Shown here: positions 6,544 through 12,657 of the stretch, piece after piece | How positions within the stretch are numbered: position 1 is the stretch's first letter | How the letters are laid out: the number at the start of each line of letters is the position of its first letter | NCBI GenBank assembly: GCA_014379275.1 | Contig: JACMMA010000495.1 | Location: 1 to 12,657, forward strand | Origin: Armatimonadota bacterium | GTDB lineage: Bacteria > Armatimonadota > Armatimonadia > Armatimonadales > Armatimonadaceae | DNA: 12,657 nt | Direction: 5' to 3' | Notes under the pieces: model-generated | What the model saw: the letters and a program-made list of their open reading frames with translations, nothing else | What the model was told of the DNA's origin: nothing | The model's database searches: none | Program-made: the position numbers and the translations under genes

Positions 6544-7141
6544 GCTCGTTGTACGCGGTGGCGACATAGCCGTCACGGACTGTACCCATTTTGGAGAAAG
6601 GTCGAAACAAACGGCATTGGCTCAAACAGGAATCGCGGATGCATATCTTGCAAGCGGATGGTGCGTACGGTGCGGATACAAGCGTTCCGCGGAGGGTAAT
6701 TGTCCGAATTGTGACCGATGGTACACCCATCCCCTGCTGACCATCGGCGGTCCGCTAACTCTTTCCCTGCTAATTCTGTTGCTCGTCGGCATCCGCTCCC
6801 TCCGAGAAGCGGACCCGGGCTTCGCGCGTTTCAGGAACGGCCTGCTACACGCCGCACCGATGCCCGCATTCGTCGATCCCAATCCCATCCGCCCGCGAAA
6901 CACGGCGGCACCGGTGTTTTTCACGCCCGCGAACTCCGGATCGTTACCTTTAGTCCGGGCAGAACCTTCTCTCCTGGAAAGGCAGTTCGCTAATCTGGAA
7001 AGCCTGCGCGAAACAGTGCACACCGCGGAGCGGGGCTACCGAACCGGGGTGCCCCTCGAAAGCAGTAGCAAGCCCGCTGTTGCGACACAGCGGCGAGCCC
7101 TTCGAGCCAGAGCCGAACAAGCAGACACGATAACGTTGTAA
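6542..7141 (+). CDS. Zinc-ribbon, single-pass membrane protein of unknown function
   Basis: The 199-codon frame contains a zinc ribbon CVRC-X9-CPNC (Cys41, 44, 54, 57), directly followed by one hydrophobic membrane segment (about 65-84, rich in Leu and Ile). A hydrophilic C-terminal region of about 115 residues follows, with a Pro-rich stretch and a likely short helix (SLLERQFANLESLRETV). Topology is probably ribbon inside and tail outside. ATG 6542 is the only ATG before the ribbon, but a strong-looking -10 box overlaps it. TTG 6617 (MAQTGIADAYL...) is the likeliest alternative and would give 174 residues. A GGAGAAAGG stretch (6593-6601) lies before it, though 15 bases away. The true start is therefore unsure. 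The gene is divergent from mutY and 13 bases ahead of the next small gene, so the two probably form an operon. I do not recognise a family beyond the ribbon. Confidence 0.72.
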   Translation: MLVVRGGDIAVTDCTHFGERSKQTALAQTGIADAYLASGWCVRCGYKRSAEGNCPNCDRWYTHPLLTIGGPLTLSLLILLLVGIRSLREADPGFARFRNGLLHAAPMPAFVDPNPIRPRNTAAPVFFTPANSGSLPLVRAEPSLLERQFANLESLRETVHTAERGYRTGVPLESSSKPAVATQRRALRARAEQADTITL

Positions 7142-7154
7142 ATTCACACGAGAT

Positions 7155-7526
7155 ATGACCATGCCCATGAATGACGAGAACCACCGCGATTACACAATTC
7201 CTGGCGACGAACGGTATAGCCCCGCCGATCCCGAAACCGCCACGTTTTTCCAGACCCGGTGCACGGTGCCGCGCACGGCGTTATGCCTGAAGGTGCCCAA
7301 CACCAGCGGCGAAGAACTGGTAGTGCACCGCGAGAACGATCAGGACTATGTCTTTTTATTCGAGTCGCTCGACGATGCCTATGATTATGCCATCGAAGCG
7401 TCTCAAGCCCTTGATTTCGCGCCGAACGTCGGTCGGGTACTCCTGCGCGACCTTCATTTCGCGAACGCCCGCTATAAGCCGGCACTCAGCGAACAGATCG
7501 ACTTAGTACTGCGCACGCGGTATTAG
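7155..7526 (+). CDS. Small soluble protein of unknown function
   Basis: This encodes a 123-residue acidic protein without signal peptide or membrane segment. The first 20 residues are hydrophilic and probably disordered (Asp/Glu/Asn-rich). The rest alternates strands and helices, for example EELVVHRE, DYVFLFESLDDAYDYAIEASQAL and a C-terminal helix ending LVLRTRY. Two cysteines (in TRCTVPRTALCLKV) are too few for a metal site. I do not recognise the family. ATGs at 7161 and 7167 are alternative starts, and no good ribosome site separates them. It lies 13 bases after the zinc-ribbon membrane protein and just before a strong terminator, so it is the last gene of that unit and may work with its neighbour (inference). 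Confidence 0.75.
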   Translation: MTMPMNDENHRDYTIPGDERYSPADPETATFFQTRCTVPRTALCLKVPNTSGEELVVHRENDQDYVFLFESLDDAYDYAIEASQALDFAPNVGRVLLRDLHFANARYKPALSEQIDLVLRTRY

Positions 7527-7549
7527 CAGGTTCCCCCATCCCGCACAAA

Positions 7550-7594
7550 AAAGCGCCCGCGCCGGAATCAACCCGGCGCGGGCGCTTTCTTTTG
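7550..7594. terminator. Strong rho-independent terminator, probably bidirectional
   Basis: AGCGCCCGCGCCGG (7552-7565) and CCGGCGCGGGCGCT (7573-7586) pair perfectly around the 7-base loop AATCAAC. Flanking A and T bases extend the stem to 16 bp (7550-7588). An A-run lies upstream and TTTCTTTT downstream, so it can work on either strand. It ends the 6542-7526 unit and isolates the CbiX-like gene that starts 18 bases later. Confidence 0.92.
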
Positions 7595-7611
7595 CGGTAC
7601 CATGTTTTCCT

Positions 7612-8085
7612 ATGGATGCCTTAATTTTGTTCTCCCACGGGTCGCTTCTTTGCGGTGCGGGGGACGCGCTGGAATCCCACGCGGCGCGGATTCGTGAGCG
7701 CGGTGAGTTTTCACCCGTGGAAATCGGTTACCTCAACTACTCCGAGCCGTCGTTCGCCGACGCGGTGGAAAAATGTGTCTCATCCGGGGCGGGGCGTATC
7801 GTTATCGCCCCGTACTTTCTGATCTCGGGTTTCTTTATCACGAAAAGCCTGCCGGAGAAGATCGCCGAGGCGCAGGCGAAGCACCCGGATATCACCTTCA
7901 CGGTCGCCGAAGCGTTCAACTACCACGAATCGTTAGCCGACGCCCTCTGGGAAGCCGCCACCACGGCACACGACCAGGAAGAATGGCGCGAACCCCTTCG
8001 TCGCGCCGCCGCCGCCTGCCGCCCGTTCCCGGAATGCCCGCTATACGGCACCCCGGCATGCCCGAAGGTACAGAGTAAGGAGTAG
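7612..8085 (+). CDS. CbiX-like (sirohydrochlorin/cobaltochelatase superfamily) protein
   Basis: This 157-residue protein has the single-domain CbiX/SirB pattern. It starts with ALILFSHGS (first metal His9), then EIGYLNYSEPSFADAV (37-52) and the strand IVIAPYFLISG (63-73). CbiX and SirB insert Co or Fe into sirohydrochlorin. In those enzymes the strand is followed by GxHvxxDIP, whose His is the second metal ligand. Here it reads GFFITKSLP (73-81), so Phe75 replaces that His and Ser79 the usual Asp. His105 (FNYHESLADAL) could substitute but is in a different place. The tail carries Cys136, Cys142 and Cys150 in CRPFPECPLYGTPACP. It may be a variant chelatase, a metal-binding protein or a non-catalytic homologue. 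No other cobalamin or siroheme gene is in the window. ATG 7612 is the only start fitting the first strand, and no Shine-Dalgarno is evident. It follows a strong terminator, so it needs its own promoter, which I cannot place. Confidence 0.82.
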   Translation: MDALILFSHGSLLCGAGDALESHAARIRERGEFSPVEIGYLNYSEPSFADAVEKCVSSGAGRIVIAPYFLISGFFITKSLPEKIAEAQAKHPDITFTVAEAFNYHESLADALWEAATTAHDQEEWREPLRRAAAACRPFPECPLYGTPACPKVQSKE

Positions 8086-8086
8086 A

Positions 8087-8152
8087 GGACAGGGGCGGGC
8101 ATCAGTGACGGAGGGCGCGAAAGAAATGTTTGTCACCCCCCGTCCCCTATCC
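8087..8152. repeat. Long imperfect inverted repeat filling the gap between convergent genes
   Basis: GGACAGGGGCGGG (8087-8099) pairs with CCCGTCCCCTATCC (8139-8152) through 12 base pairs, with one C/A mismatch and one bulged T. Inside, GTGAC (8105-8109) pairs perfectly with GTCAC (8132-8136). The structure begins one base after the CbiX-like stop codon and ends two bases before the stop codon of the opposite gene. There is no T-run, so it is not a classical rho-independent terminator. It may still protect or define both 3' ends. Confidence 0.5.
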
Positions 8153-8154
8153 AC

Positions 8155-9846
8155 TCATTTGACTTCCACGGTCGTGTGCGGAAGATGCCCCATCAGCGAA
8201 TCGCGGATGCCGGAAATGTACGGCTTGATTAGTTCGAGGTCTTTCTGGTAATAGATCGGCACCCAGGGCGCGTCCTCGACCACCATCTTTTCCGCCTCGT
8301 TGTACAGGGCGAACCGCTTCGTCGCGTCGGTTTCGGCGTCGGCTTGTTCGCACAGTTTGTCGTACTCGGGGTTGTTATAGCCGGTGCGGTTTTCCGGCGC
8401 TTTCGAAGTGAGCAGAACGGACAGGAAGTTTTGCGGATCGAGGTAATCCGCTCCCCAGCGCATGTGAAAGAACGGAATCTCGCGGTTGTCCGTCTTTTTC
8501 AGGAACGCCCCCCACTCCATCTCGTTCAGATCGGCCGTAATGCCGACGGCGGCTAGCTGCTCCTTGACGACTTCGGCAGTCTTCGCGAGGTCCGGCTGCT
8601 TCTCCCGGAACGTCAGCGTGAGCGGCGGCAGTCCCCTGCCCTCGGGGAAACCGGCCTCGGCTAAAAGTGCTTTCGCCTTAGCCGGGTCATGGGGCATCCC
8701 GGTGATACTCTCGTCGTAACCTGGGATGCCTTTCGGGAGTACCCCGCCCGCCTTCTGGTTCACGCCCTGCAACACGCTTTCCACCAGGGCGTCTTTATCC
8801 ACGGCATAGGCGACCGCCTGCCGGACGCGCTTATCCTTGAACGGCGGGTACTGGGTCTGATTCAAACCAAGATAGAACGTCGCGGAGCGGTCGAACTGCT
8901 GGATCTGGCTATTGACGGCGGGATTATCCTTGTCCTGGGCGTAGTCGCCCTTCTCCATCGTGATAACATCGAGTTCGCCGGAATCGAAAAGGTTCCGCGC
9001 CGTCTTCGCGTCCAGAACGATCTTGCGTTCAATGCCCGTCAGTTTCGGGGCACCCGCCCAGTACGCCGCGTTCGCCTTCAGTTTCACCATGCTCTGCGGC
9101 GTGAATTCCTCGATGATAAACGGACCTGTCCCGACCGAGTTTTTTGCCGTGATGGTGCTCGCGCCGCCCTCGGTCTTTTCCCCCTTCTCGACCTCCTCTT
9201 TCGCCACGGCGTAAGCCGTGGGGTACGTCAGTTTGCCGAGGAAATAGGCGCGCGGTCCGACCAGCGTGATTTCCAGCGTTTGGGGGTCGACGGCACGGAG
9301 GCCCTTGAGTGATGTCGCCTTCCCCGCCGCGACTTCGTTCGCTCCGACGATATCGTTCAGGTAGGTTTGTGCGACCGGCGAATTGAGCTTCGGGTCCAGG
9401 GAACGGGTGATACTGTACACGAAGTCCTCCGCGGTCACGGCGCGACCGTTCGTGAATTTTGCGCCGTCACGCAGGGTGAATGTGTATACTTTGCCATCCT
9501 CGGAGATTTTGGGAAGCTCCTTCGCCAGGATTGGCGTCACTTCGCTCTTTTCGTCCCACCCGACCAGCCCTTCGTAGGTTTGTTGCAGGAGGTCGATAGT
9601 GGAGCCGTCGGATACGAGCGCCGGGTCGAACGTGGTCGGGTTCGCGGTCAGCGGGTAGCGCAGAACGCCGGGTTGGGAACTCCCCGCGCCGGAAGAGGCG
9701 TTCCCTCCGCGGTTGGAGTCTCTTCCGTCGTTATTGGAAGGGCAACCGGCTAGCGTTCCACCGAGCGCGGCGGACACGGAAACAGCGACCAGGGCCGTCA
9801 GAAAGCGGCGGCGGGCGAACGAAACGGGAGCGACGGGAGTTGTCAC
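8155..9846 (-). CDS. ABC transporter substrate-binding lipoprotein, peptide/nickel family 5
   Basis: This is a 563-residue extracytoplasmic solute-binding protein of the OppA/DppA (SBP_bac_5) type. The N terminus has a Tat-like signal (RRRFLTALVAV from residue 12) and lipobox LAGC with Cys35, followed by a Gly/Ser/Asn-rich linker. Family landmarks follow in order: LRYPLTANPTTFDPAL (about 62-77), GLVGWDEKSEVTPILAKELP, YTFTLRDGAKFTNGRAVTAEDFVYSI, VGTGPFIIEEF, VRQAVAYAVDKDALV and a C-terminal APWVPIYYQKD. Members bind oligopeptides, dipeptides, nickel or related ligands and deliver them to a membrane permease. The closest resemblance is to OppA, but the ligand is not fixed. The GTG start at 9846 is supported by AAAGG 7 bases upstream. 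The gene has its own promoter at 9888-9917. Permease and ATPase genes are absent within the window, so this may be an orphan binding protein. Confidence 0.95.
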   Translation of the reverse strand: MTTPVAPVSFARRRFLTALVAVSVSAALGGTLAGCPSNNDGRDSNRGGNASSGAGSSQPGVLRYPLTANPTTFDPALVSDGSTIDLLQQTYEGLVGWDEKSEVTPILAKELPKISEDGKVYTFTLRDGAKFTNGRAVTAEDFVYSITRSLDPKLNSPVAQTYLNDIVGANEVAAGKATSLKGLRAVDPQTLEITLVGPRAYFLGKLTYPTAYAVAKEEVEKGEKTEGGASTITAKNSVGTGPFIIEEFTPQSMVKLKANAAYWAGAPKLTGIERKIVLDAKTARNLFDSGELDVITMEKGDYAQDKDNPAVNSQIQQFDRSATFYLGLNQTQYPPFKDKRVRQAVAYAVDKDALVESVLQGVNQKAGGVLPKGIPGYDESITGMPHDPAKAKALLAEAGFPEGRGLPPLTLTFREKQPDLAKTAEVVKEQLAAVGITADLNEMEWGAFLKKTDNREIPFFHMRWGADYLDPQNFLSVLLTSKAPENRTGYNNPEYDKLCEQADAETDATKRFALYNEAEKMVVEDAPWVPIYYQKDLELIKPYISGIRDSLMGHLPHTTVEVK

Positions 9847-9887
9847 GCGGGTACCTTTCAGGTCGAAAACGGGGTGGATGTTGCCGA

Positions 9888-9917
9888 ATTATAGCACGAC
9901 GGGCCGGACGAACGCAA
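9888..9917 (-). promoter_or_regulatory. Extended -10 promoter for the substrate-binding lipoprotein gene
   Basis: On the minus strand TGCTATAAT gives a perfect -10 box (9893-9888) with the extended TGn element. A weak -35, TTGCGT (9917-9912), lies 18 bases upstream. The predicted leader is about 35 bases and carries the AAAGG ribosome site at 9858-9854 before the GTG start. Confidence 0.65.
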
Positions 9918-10047
9918 AAGCCGGGAATCGGTACCAAAAAATGAAAACGTCCCGGTTGCGGTGGAACTAAACCAGGAATAATCGGGGTACAATCAAAGCA
10001 ATACGCACCCACCCGTCACCCGTTTCAGGAAAGGAACCGTTTACACC

Positions 10048-10536
10048 ATGCAACGCTGGAGCAAAGAAACCCGCATCATTATCGCCTGTGCCGTACTGCT
10101 CGCCGCACTCGATATTTACGTTCGCTTCGCCACGGCACCGAAAGCCGTATCCTCCTCTATCGTCAGTACGCAGGAGCTTCGACTGACCGATAAGCAGGGC
10201 AATGTCCGCGCCGTGATGAGTACCGACCGTGACGGCGAACCCGGCTTGATGATGTACGACAAAAATGGCACCGTCCGCCTTCAACTGGACGCGTTCGAGA
10301 CCACCCCGAGTTTGATCCTGATGGACGAAAACGGCGAACGACGTGCCTATTACGGCATGTCCAGTCCGACTGGCGACGGGGAACTGACCTTCTCGACCGC
10401 GGACGGTAGTACTGCGGCGAGCCTCATGATCCACGACAACGCTTCGTCGTTCTCGCTCATGGACGGCAACGGAAACAGCCGTGCCTCCTGGAACATCGTG
10501 AACGACCGCGTTTCCAGCACCTTCCGATCACGCTAG
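10048..10536 (+). CDS. Membrane-anchored protein with five internal D-x-x-G-x-x-R repeats
   Basis: This is a 162-residue protein. A basic start (MQRWSKETR) and one hydrophobic segment (about 10-25) form a signal anchor or uncleaved signal peptide, so the rest is probably outside the inner membrane. Residues 43-156 are five tandem units of 22-24 residues with the pattern xLxLxDxxGxxRAxx: ELRLTDKQGNVRA (43), GLMMYDKNGTVRL (66), SLILMDENGERRA (88), ELTFSTADGSTAA (112, degenerate) and SFSLMDGNGNSRA (134). Each unit reads as a beta-hairpin turning on Asp-x-x-Gly, so a repetitive beta structure is likely. I recall similar repeats in hypothetical bacterial proteins but cannot name a family. AAGGA (10031-10035) lies 12 bases before the ATG, and a TACAAT -10-like box (9988-9993) lacks a clear -35. 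A hairpin terminator follows at 10554. Confidence 0.8.
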   Translation: MQRWSKETRIIIACAVLLAALDIYVRFATAPKAVSSSIVSTQELRLTDKQGNVRAVMSTDRDGEPGLMMYDKNGTVRLQLDAFETTPSLILMDENGERRAYYGMSSPTGDGELTFSTADGSTAASLMIHDNASSFSLMDGNGNSRASWNIVNDRVSSTFRSR

Positions 10537-10553
10537 TCGTGTTCGTCAACCCG

Positions 10554-10593
10554 CAGGGCGGCGTCTGTATTTGCGGATGCCGCCCTGTTTCGT
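10554..10593 (+). terminator. Hairpin terminator after the repeat protein gene
   Basis: CAGGGCGGC (10554-10562) and GCCGCCCTG (10579-10587) form a perfect 9-bp GC-rich stem around a 16-base loop, followed by the short T-rich stretch TTTCGTT. The loop is long and the T-run broken, so efficiency may be moderate. It lies 18 bases after the stop of the repeat protein gene. Confidence 0.65.
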
Positions 10594-10599
10594 TACAAT
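10571..10599 (+). promoter_or_regulatory. Possible promoter for the ornithine cyclodeaminase-family gene
   Basis: TACAAT (10594-10599, 5 of 6 to consensus) lies 17 bases after TTGCGG (10571-10576, 3 of 6), with the 3' half of the terminator stem between them. Transcription would begin near 10606, leaving only about 7 bases before ATG 10613, so the mRNA would be almost leaderless. This agrees with the lack of a Shine-Dalgarno. Confidence 0.4.
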
Positions 10600-10612
10600 T
10601 CGTCTAATCACT

Positions 10613-11572
10613 ATGGCACTCCTACTCAACGAAGAGAACGTTTCCGAGCTACTGACGATGCCGGAGGCGATTTCGGCGGTGGAAAATGCTTTCACTGCAC
10701 TCGCCGACGGGAGCGGGATGAATCATCCCCGCGAACGTTTTTTCCTCCCGCAGGGCGTTCTCCATCACATGGCGGCCGCACTCCCCGCGGAGGGAGTCAT
10801 GGGAACCAAGACGTACACGTCTTTCCGCCTCGGCACCCGCTTCTTCGTGCAACTTTTTTCGTCCGAAACCGGTGAACTCCTGGCATATATCGAGGGCAAC
10901 AAACTGGGCCAGGTGCGCACCGGAGCCGCGACCGGCGTCGCGGCGAAATATATGAGCCGTGGGGACGCGGAGTCGGCGACGATTTACGGCGCGGGTTGGC
11001 AAGCCGAAGCGCAAGCCGAGGCTCTCGTTTGTGTCCGCCCTGGTCTGCGACATTTACGTGTTTTCAGCCGGGACGGACTCCGCGCGGAAACGTTTTGCCA
11101 GGAGATGACGCGGCGTTTGAACATCCACTGTGCGCCTTACACGAGTGCAGAAGCGGCAGGGCGTGAAACAGAGATCATCATTTGCGCGACGTCAGCGACG
11201 CAACCGTTCTTTCACGGGGAATGGCTTTCGCCCGGTGATTTTGTCGCGGCCGTCGGGGCGAATCGGCTTTCGGCTCAGGAGGCGGACGTGGAAACCATCG
11301 CCCGCGCCGACATCGTCGCGGTCGACGATTTGGTTCAGGCAAAAACCGAAGCGGCAGAGCTGATTTTCGCCCATGAGCAACGGCGCCTCGCCTGGGAACA
11401 GGTAGTGCCGCTTTCCGCGATCGCGAGCGGGCGCGTATCCGGTCGAGAAACGCCCGAACAGATCACCGTCTTCAAATCGCTCGGGGTCGCCCTCGAAGAC
11501 ATCGCCGTGGCCGCGCTGATTTATGAGAAGGCGAAAGCGCAAGGAGTCGGACAGGAAATCCCGTTCCGCTGA
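10613..11572 (+). CDS. Ornithine cyclodeaminase/mu-crystallin family NAD(P)-dependent enzyme
   Basis: This encodes a 319-residue enzyme, the usual family length. The catalytic region has Lys66 in MGTKTYTSF and the RTGAATGVAAKYM motif (102-114), whose Arg binds the substrate carboxylate. The Rossmann domain opens with ATIYGAGWQAEAQAEAL (GxGxQA at 126-131). The family landmarks VGANRLSAQEAD and SLGVALEDIAVAALIYEKA follow. Known members convert ornithine to proline, reduce delta1-pyrroline-2-carboxylate or other ketimines, or act as alanine dehydrogenase. Motifs alone cannot decide, so a specific name is avoided. A TTG at 10571 would lengthen the N terminus into the preceding terminator. ATG 10613 (MALLLNEENV) matches the family start and was chosen. 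It is convergent with the next gene across 13 bases, with no terminator visible. Confidence 0.93.
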   Translation: MALLLNEENVSELLTMPEAISAVENAFTALADGSGMNHPRERFFLPQGVLHHMAAALPAEGVMGTKTYTSFRLGTRFFVQLFSSETGELLAYIEGNKLGQVRTGAATGVAAKYMSRGDAESATIYGAGWQAEAQAEALVCVRPGLRHLRVFSRDGLRAETFCQEMTRRLNIHCAPYTSAEAAGRETEIIICATSATQPFFHGEWLSPGDFVAAVGANRLSAQEADVETIARADIVAVDDLVQAKTEAAELIFAHEQRRLAWEQVVPLSAIASGRVSGRETPEQITVFKSLGVALEDIAVAALIYEKAKAQGVGQEIPFR

Positions 11573-11585
11573 ATCGCGCCTCGCG

Positions 11586-12657
11586 TCATGGCGTCGCCGT
11601 GCTCGACGCGATTCGGGTATGCCACTGAAAATCGACGTTATTCACGACGGTATACGGCGGGAGTTGTGTCGTGCTGTACTGGTTTCTGAATCCCTGTTCA
11701 CGCCGCTTCGCGACCTGCGATTCGATACTGATCGCATCCGTCGTCCGCATCGGTCGGAAATGGAGACGCACCCCTTCCGCGAGGGACTCGTCCGTGGCAA
11801 GAAAGTCGAGGAACACCATCGCGCCCATGCGCTTCTCCGGGGTGATCCATTCGCCCTGTAAAATGGCGACGCTTTGCTCGGCATCCGCCGTGGGTGCGGG
11901 GTAGATCACCGCGAGATCGGGATTCTTCGCCGCCTCCGCGAGCGCATCACATTCGTAGGCAATGACCAGATCACACGCGATCTTGCCCTGCGCGAACGCC
12001 TGACACAACGCACTGGCGTCCCCCCGGATCGCGCCAGGAGCCGTGACAAATCCCCCTTGCATTTCCCGCAGATACTTCACGAAAGCATCCGAGTTGGCGA
12101 CTTGCGCGGGCGACGGTTTACCCGTGCCGCGGGCCGCATAGTCGGAAACAATCAGTCCGAGTACCATGAAACCGTTGTTCGAAGCGCGCGGATCGGCGTA
12201 GGAGTAGCGGAATCCCCCCCACGGAGTTTTCGTCCGCCCGGCGGCCAGTTCGTGAAAACCATGCCAGGGCTCGGTCGCGAACATTTTTCGCAGGAACGGT
12301 GCCTTTTTCTTAGTCGTAAGGAACACCAGTGGTGTTCGCAGAAACGTTCGATAGGCATCGGAATCGCCGACCTGAACGATGTTTTTCTCGCCGGGATGCG
12401 ATTTCCCCCAGCCGTCCGCGAGGGCCGCCGTCCAGTTGCTCCCGGACGGAGACCAGAGTACCGGCTTCTCCTTGTCGTGGAGGATCGCCTGCAGGGCTTC
12501 TCGCGTGTCCATGAACCGCGTTGTCACGTGGTAACGCCCGTCGTTCTGAAGGTTGAAACGATAGATCTGGTTTTGCAGCCAGCTTTTCTTCGCCGCGTCG
12601 GTCACCAGAAGAATGTTCTGCACCTCGGCTATTTTGTTTTTTTGTGCCTGCTGTTTC
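11586..12657 (-). CDS. Extracellular solute-binding protein (SBP_bac_11-like), N terminus outside window
   Basis: The minus-strand frame runs from the stop at 11586 to the window edge, giving 356 codons, and stays open past the first possible start (GTG 12623). The upstream residues (KQQAQKNKIAEV) have no signal peptide, so the export signal and true start almost certainly lie beyond 12657. Visible family features are NILLVTDAAKKSWLQNQIYRFN near the N terminus, PVLWSPSGSNWTAAL, GDASALCQAFAQGKIACDLVIAYE and a C-terminal GAMVFLDFLATDESLAEGVRLHFRP, which is the closing element of this binding-protein fold. From memory, such proteins often sit next to a von Willebrand factor A domain protein. That gene, or a permease, would be outside the window if present. 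The ligand is unknown. Cys residues are scattered with no metal motif. Confidence 0.82.
   Translation of the reverse strand, partial: KQQAQKNKIAEVQNILLVTDAAKKSWLQNQIYRFNLQNDGRYHVTTRFMDTREALQAILHDKEKPVLWSPSGSNWTAALADGWGKSHPGEKNIVQVGDSDAYRTFLRTPLVFLTTKKKAPFLRKMFATEPWHGFHELAAGRTKTPWGGFRYSYADPRASNNGFMVLGLIVSDYAARGTGKPSPAQVANSDAFVKYLREMQGGFVTAPGAIRGDASALCQAFAQGKIACDLVIAYECDALAEAAKNPDLAVIYPAPTADAEQSVAILQGEWITPEKRMGAMVFLDFLATDESLAEGVRLHFRPMRTTDAISIESQVAKRREQGFRNQYSTTQLPPYTVVNNVDFQWHTRIASSTATP

Noticed and set aside
8087..8152. Rho-independent terminator reading of the convergent-gap hairpin
   Set aside because: No T-run follows the stem on either strand. It is recorded as an inverted repeat instead.
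8689..9312. 207-codon open frame on the plus strand inside the OppA-like gene
   Set aside because: It is antisense to a clear binding-protein gene, with no recognisable domain and no ribosome site.

Overview
The window looks like a chromosomal piece of a GC-rich Gram-negative-type bacterium, most likely a member of Armatimonadota. The main clue is the type II pseudopilin-like protein at 2978-3832. Its N-terminal stretch (AFTLIELLVV, then AAILFPVFAQAREKARQ) and C-terminal H-X9-DG motif are, from memory, typical of the large pseudopilin families of Armatimonadota and Planctomycetes. Two secreted lipoproteins with a clear lipobox, housekeeping genes and dense mixed-strand packing fit a bacterial chromosome. 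I see no insertion sequence, prophage, CRISPR array, tRNA or rRNA.

Layout, left to right. A lipoprotein gene cut by the window edge (1-498, minus) is divergent from a possible operon on the plus strand: a PilZ-like protein (662-1159), a Gfo/Idh/MocA NAD(P)-dependent oxidoreductase (1198-2235, TTG start) and a VOC-fold metalloprotein (2253-2672). A perfect 16-bp palindrome lies in the divergent gap. After a 305-bp spacer with a strong sigma70-type promoter and a cluster of inverted repeats comes the pseudopilin gene. It is convergent with a minus-strand pair, mutY (5367-6515) then cysS (3895-5304).

Divergent from mutY is a two-gene unit: a zinc-ribbon membrane protein (6542-7141) and a small unknown protein (7155-7526). 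It ends at a strong, probably bidirectional terminator (7550-7594). Next comes a CbiX-like chelatase homologue (7612-8085) that lacks one expected metal-binding histidine and has a Cys-containing tail. It is convergent with an oligopeptide-type ABC transporter binding lipoprotein (8155-9846, minus). The 69 bp between those two genes are almost entirely one long imperfect inverted repeat.

The right end holds a membrane-anchored protein with five internal repeats (10048-10536), a hairpin terminator, an ornithine cyclodeaminase/mu-crystallin family enzyme (10613-11572), and a convergent solute-binding protein (11586-12657, minus) whose N terminus lies beyond the window.

Most genes are ordinary housekeeping or metabolic functions, and I do not see a clear multi-gene novel system. 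The points most worth a second look are the two operator-like palindromes (536-551 and 2847-2889), the CbiX homologue with altered active site, the repeat protein, the intergenic hairpin at 8087-8152, and a promoter that overlaps the only ATG of the zinc-ribbon gene. Neither solute-binding protein has a permease or ATPase gene within the window.
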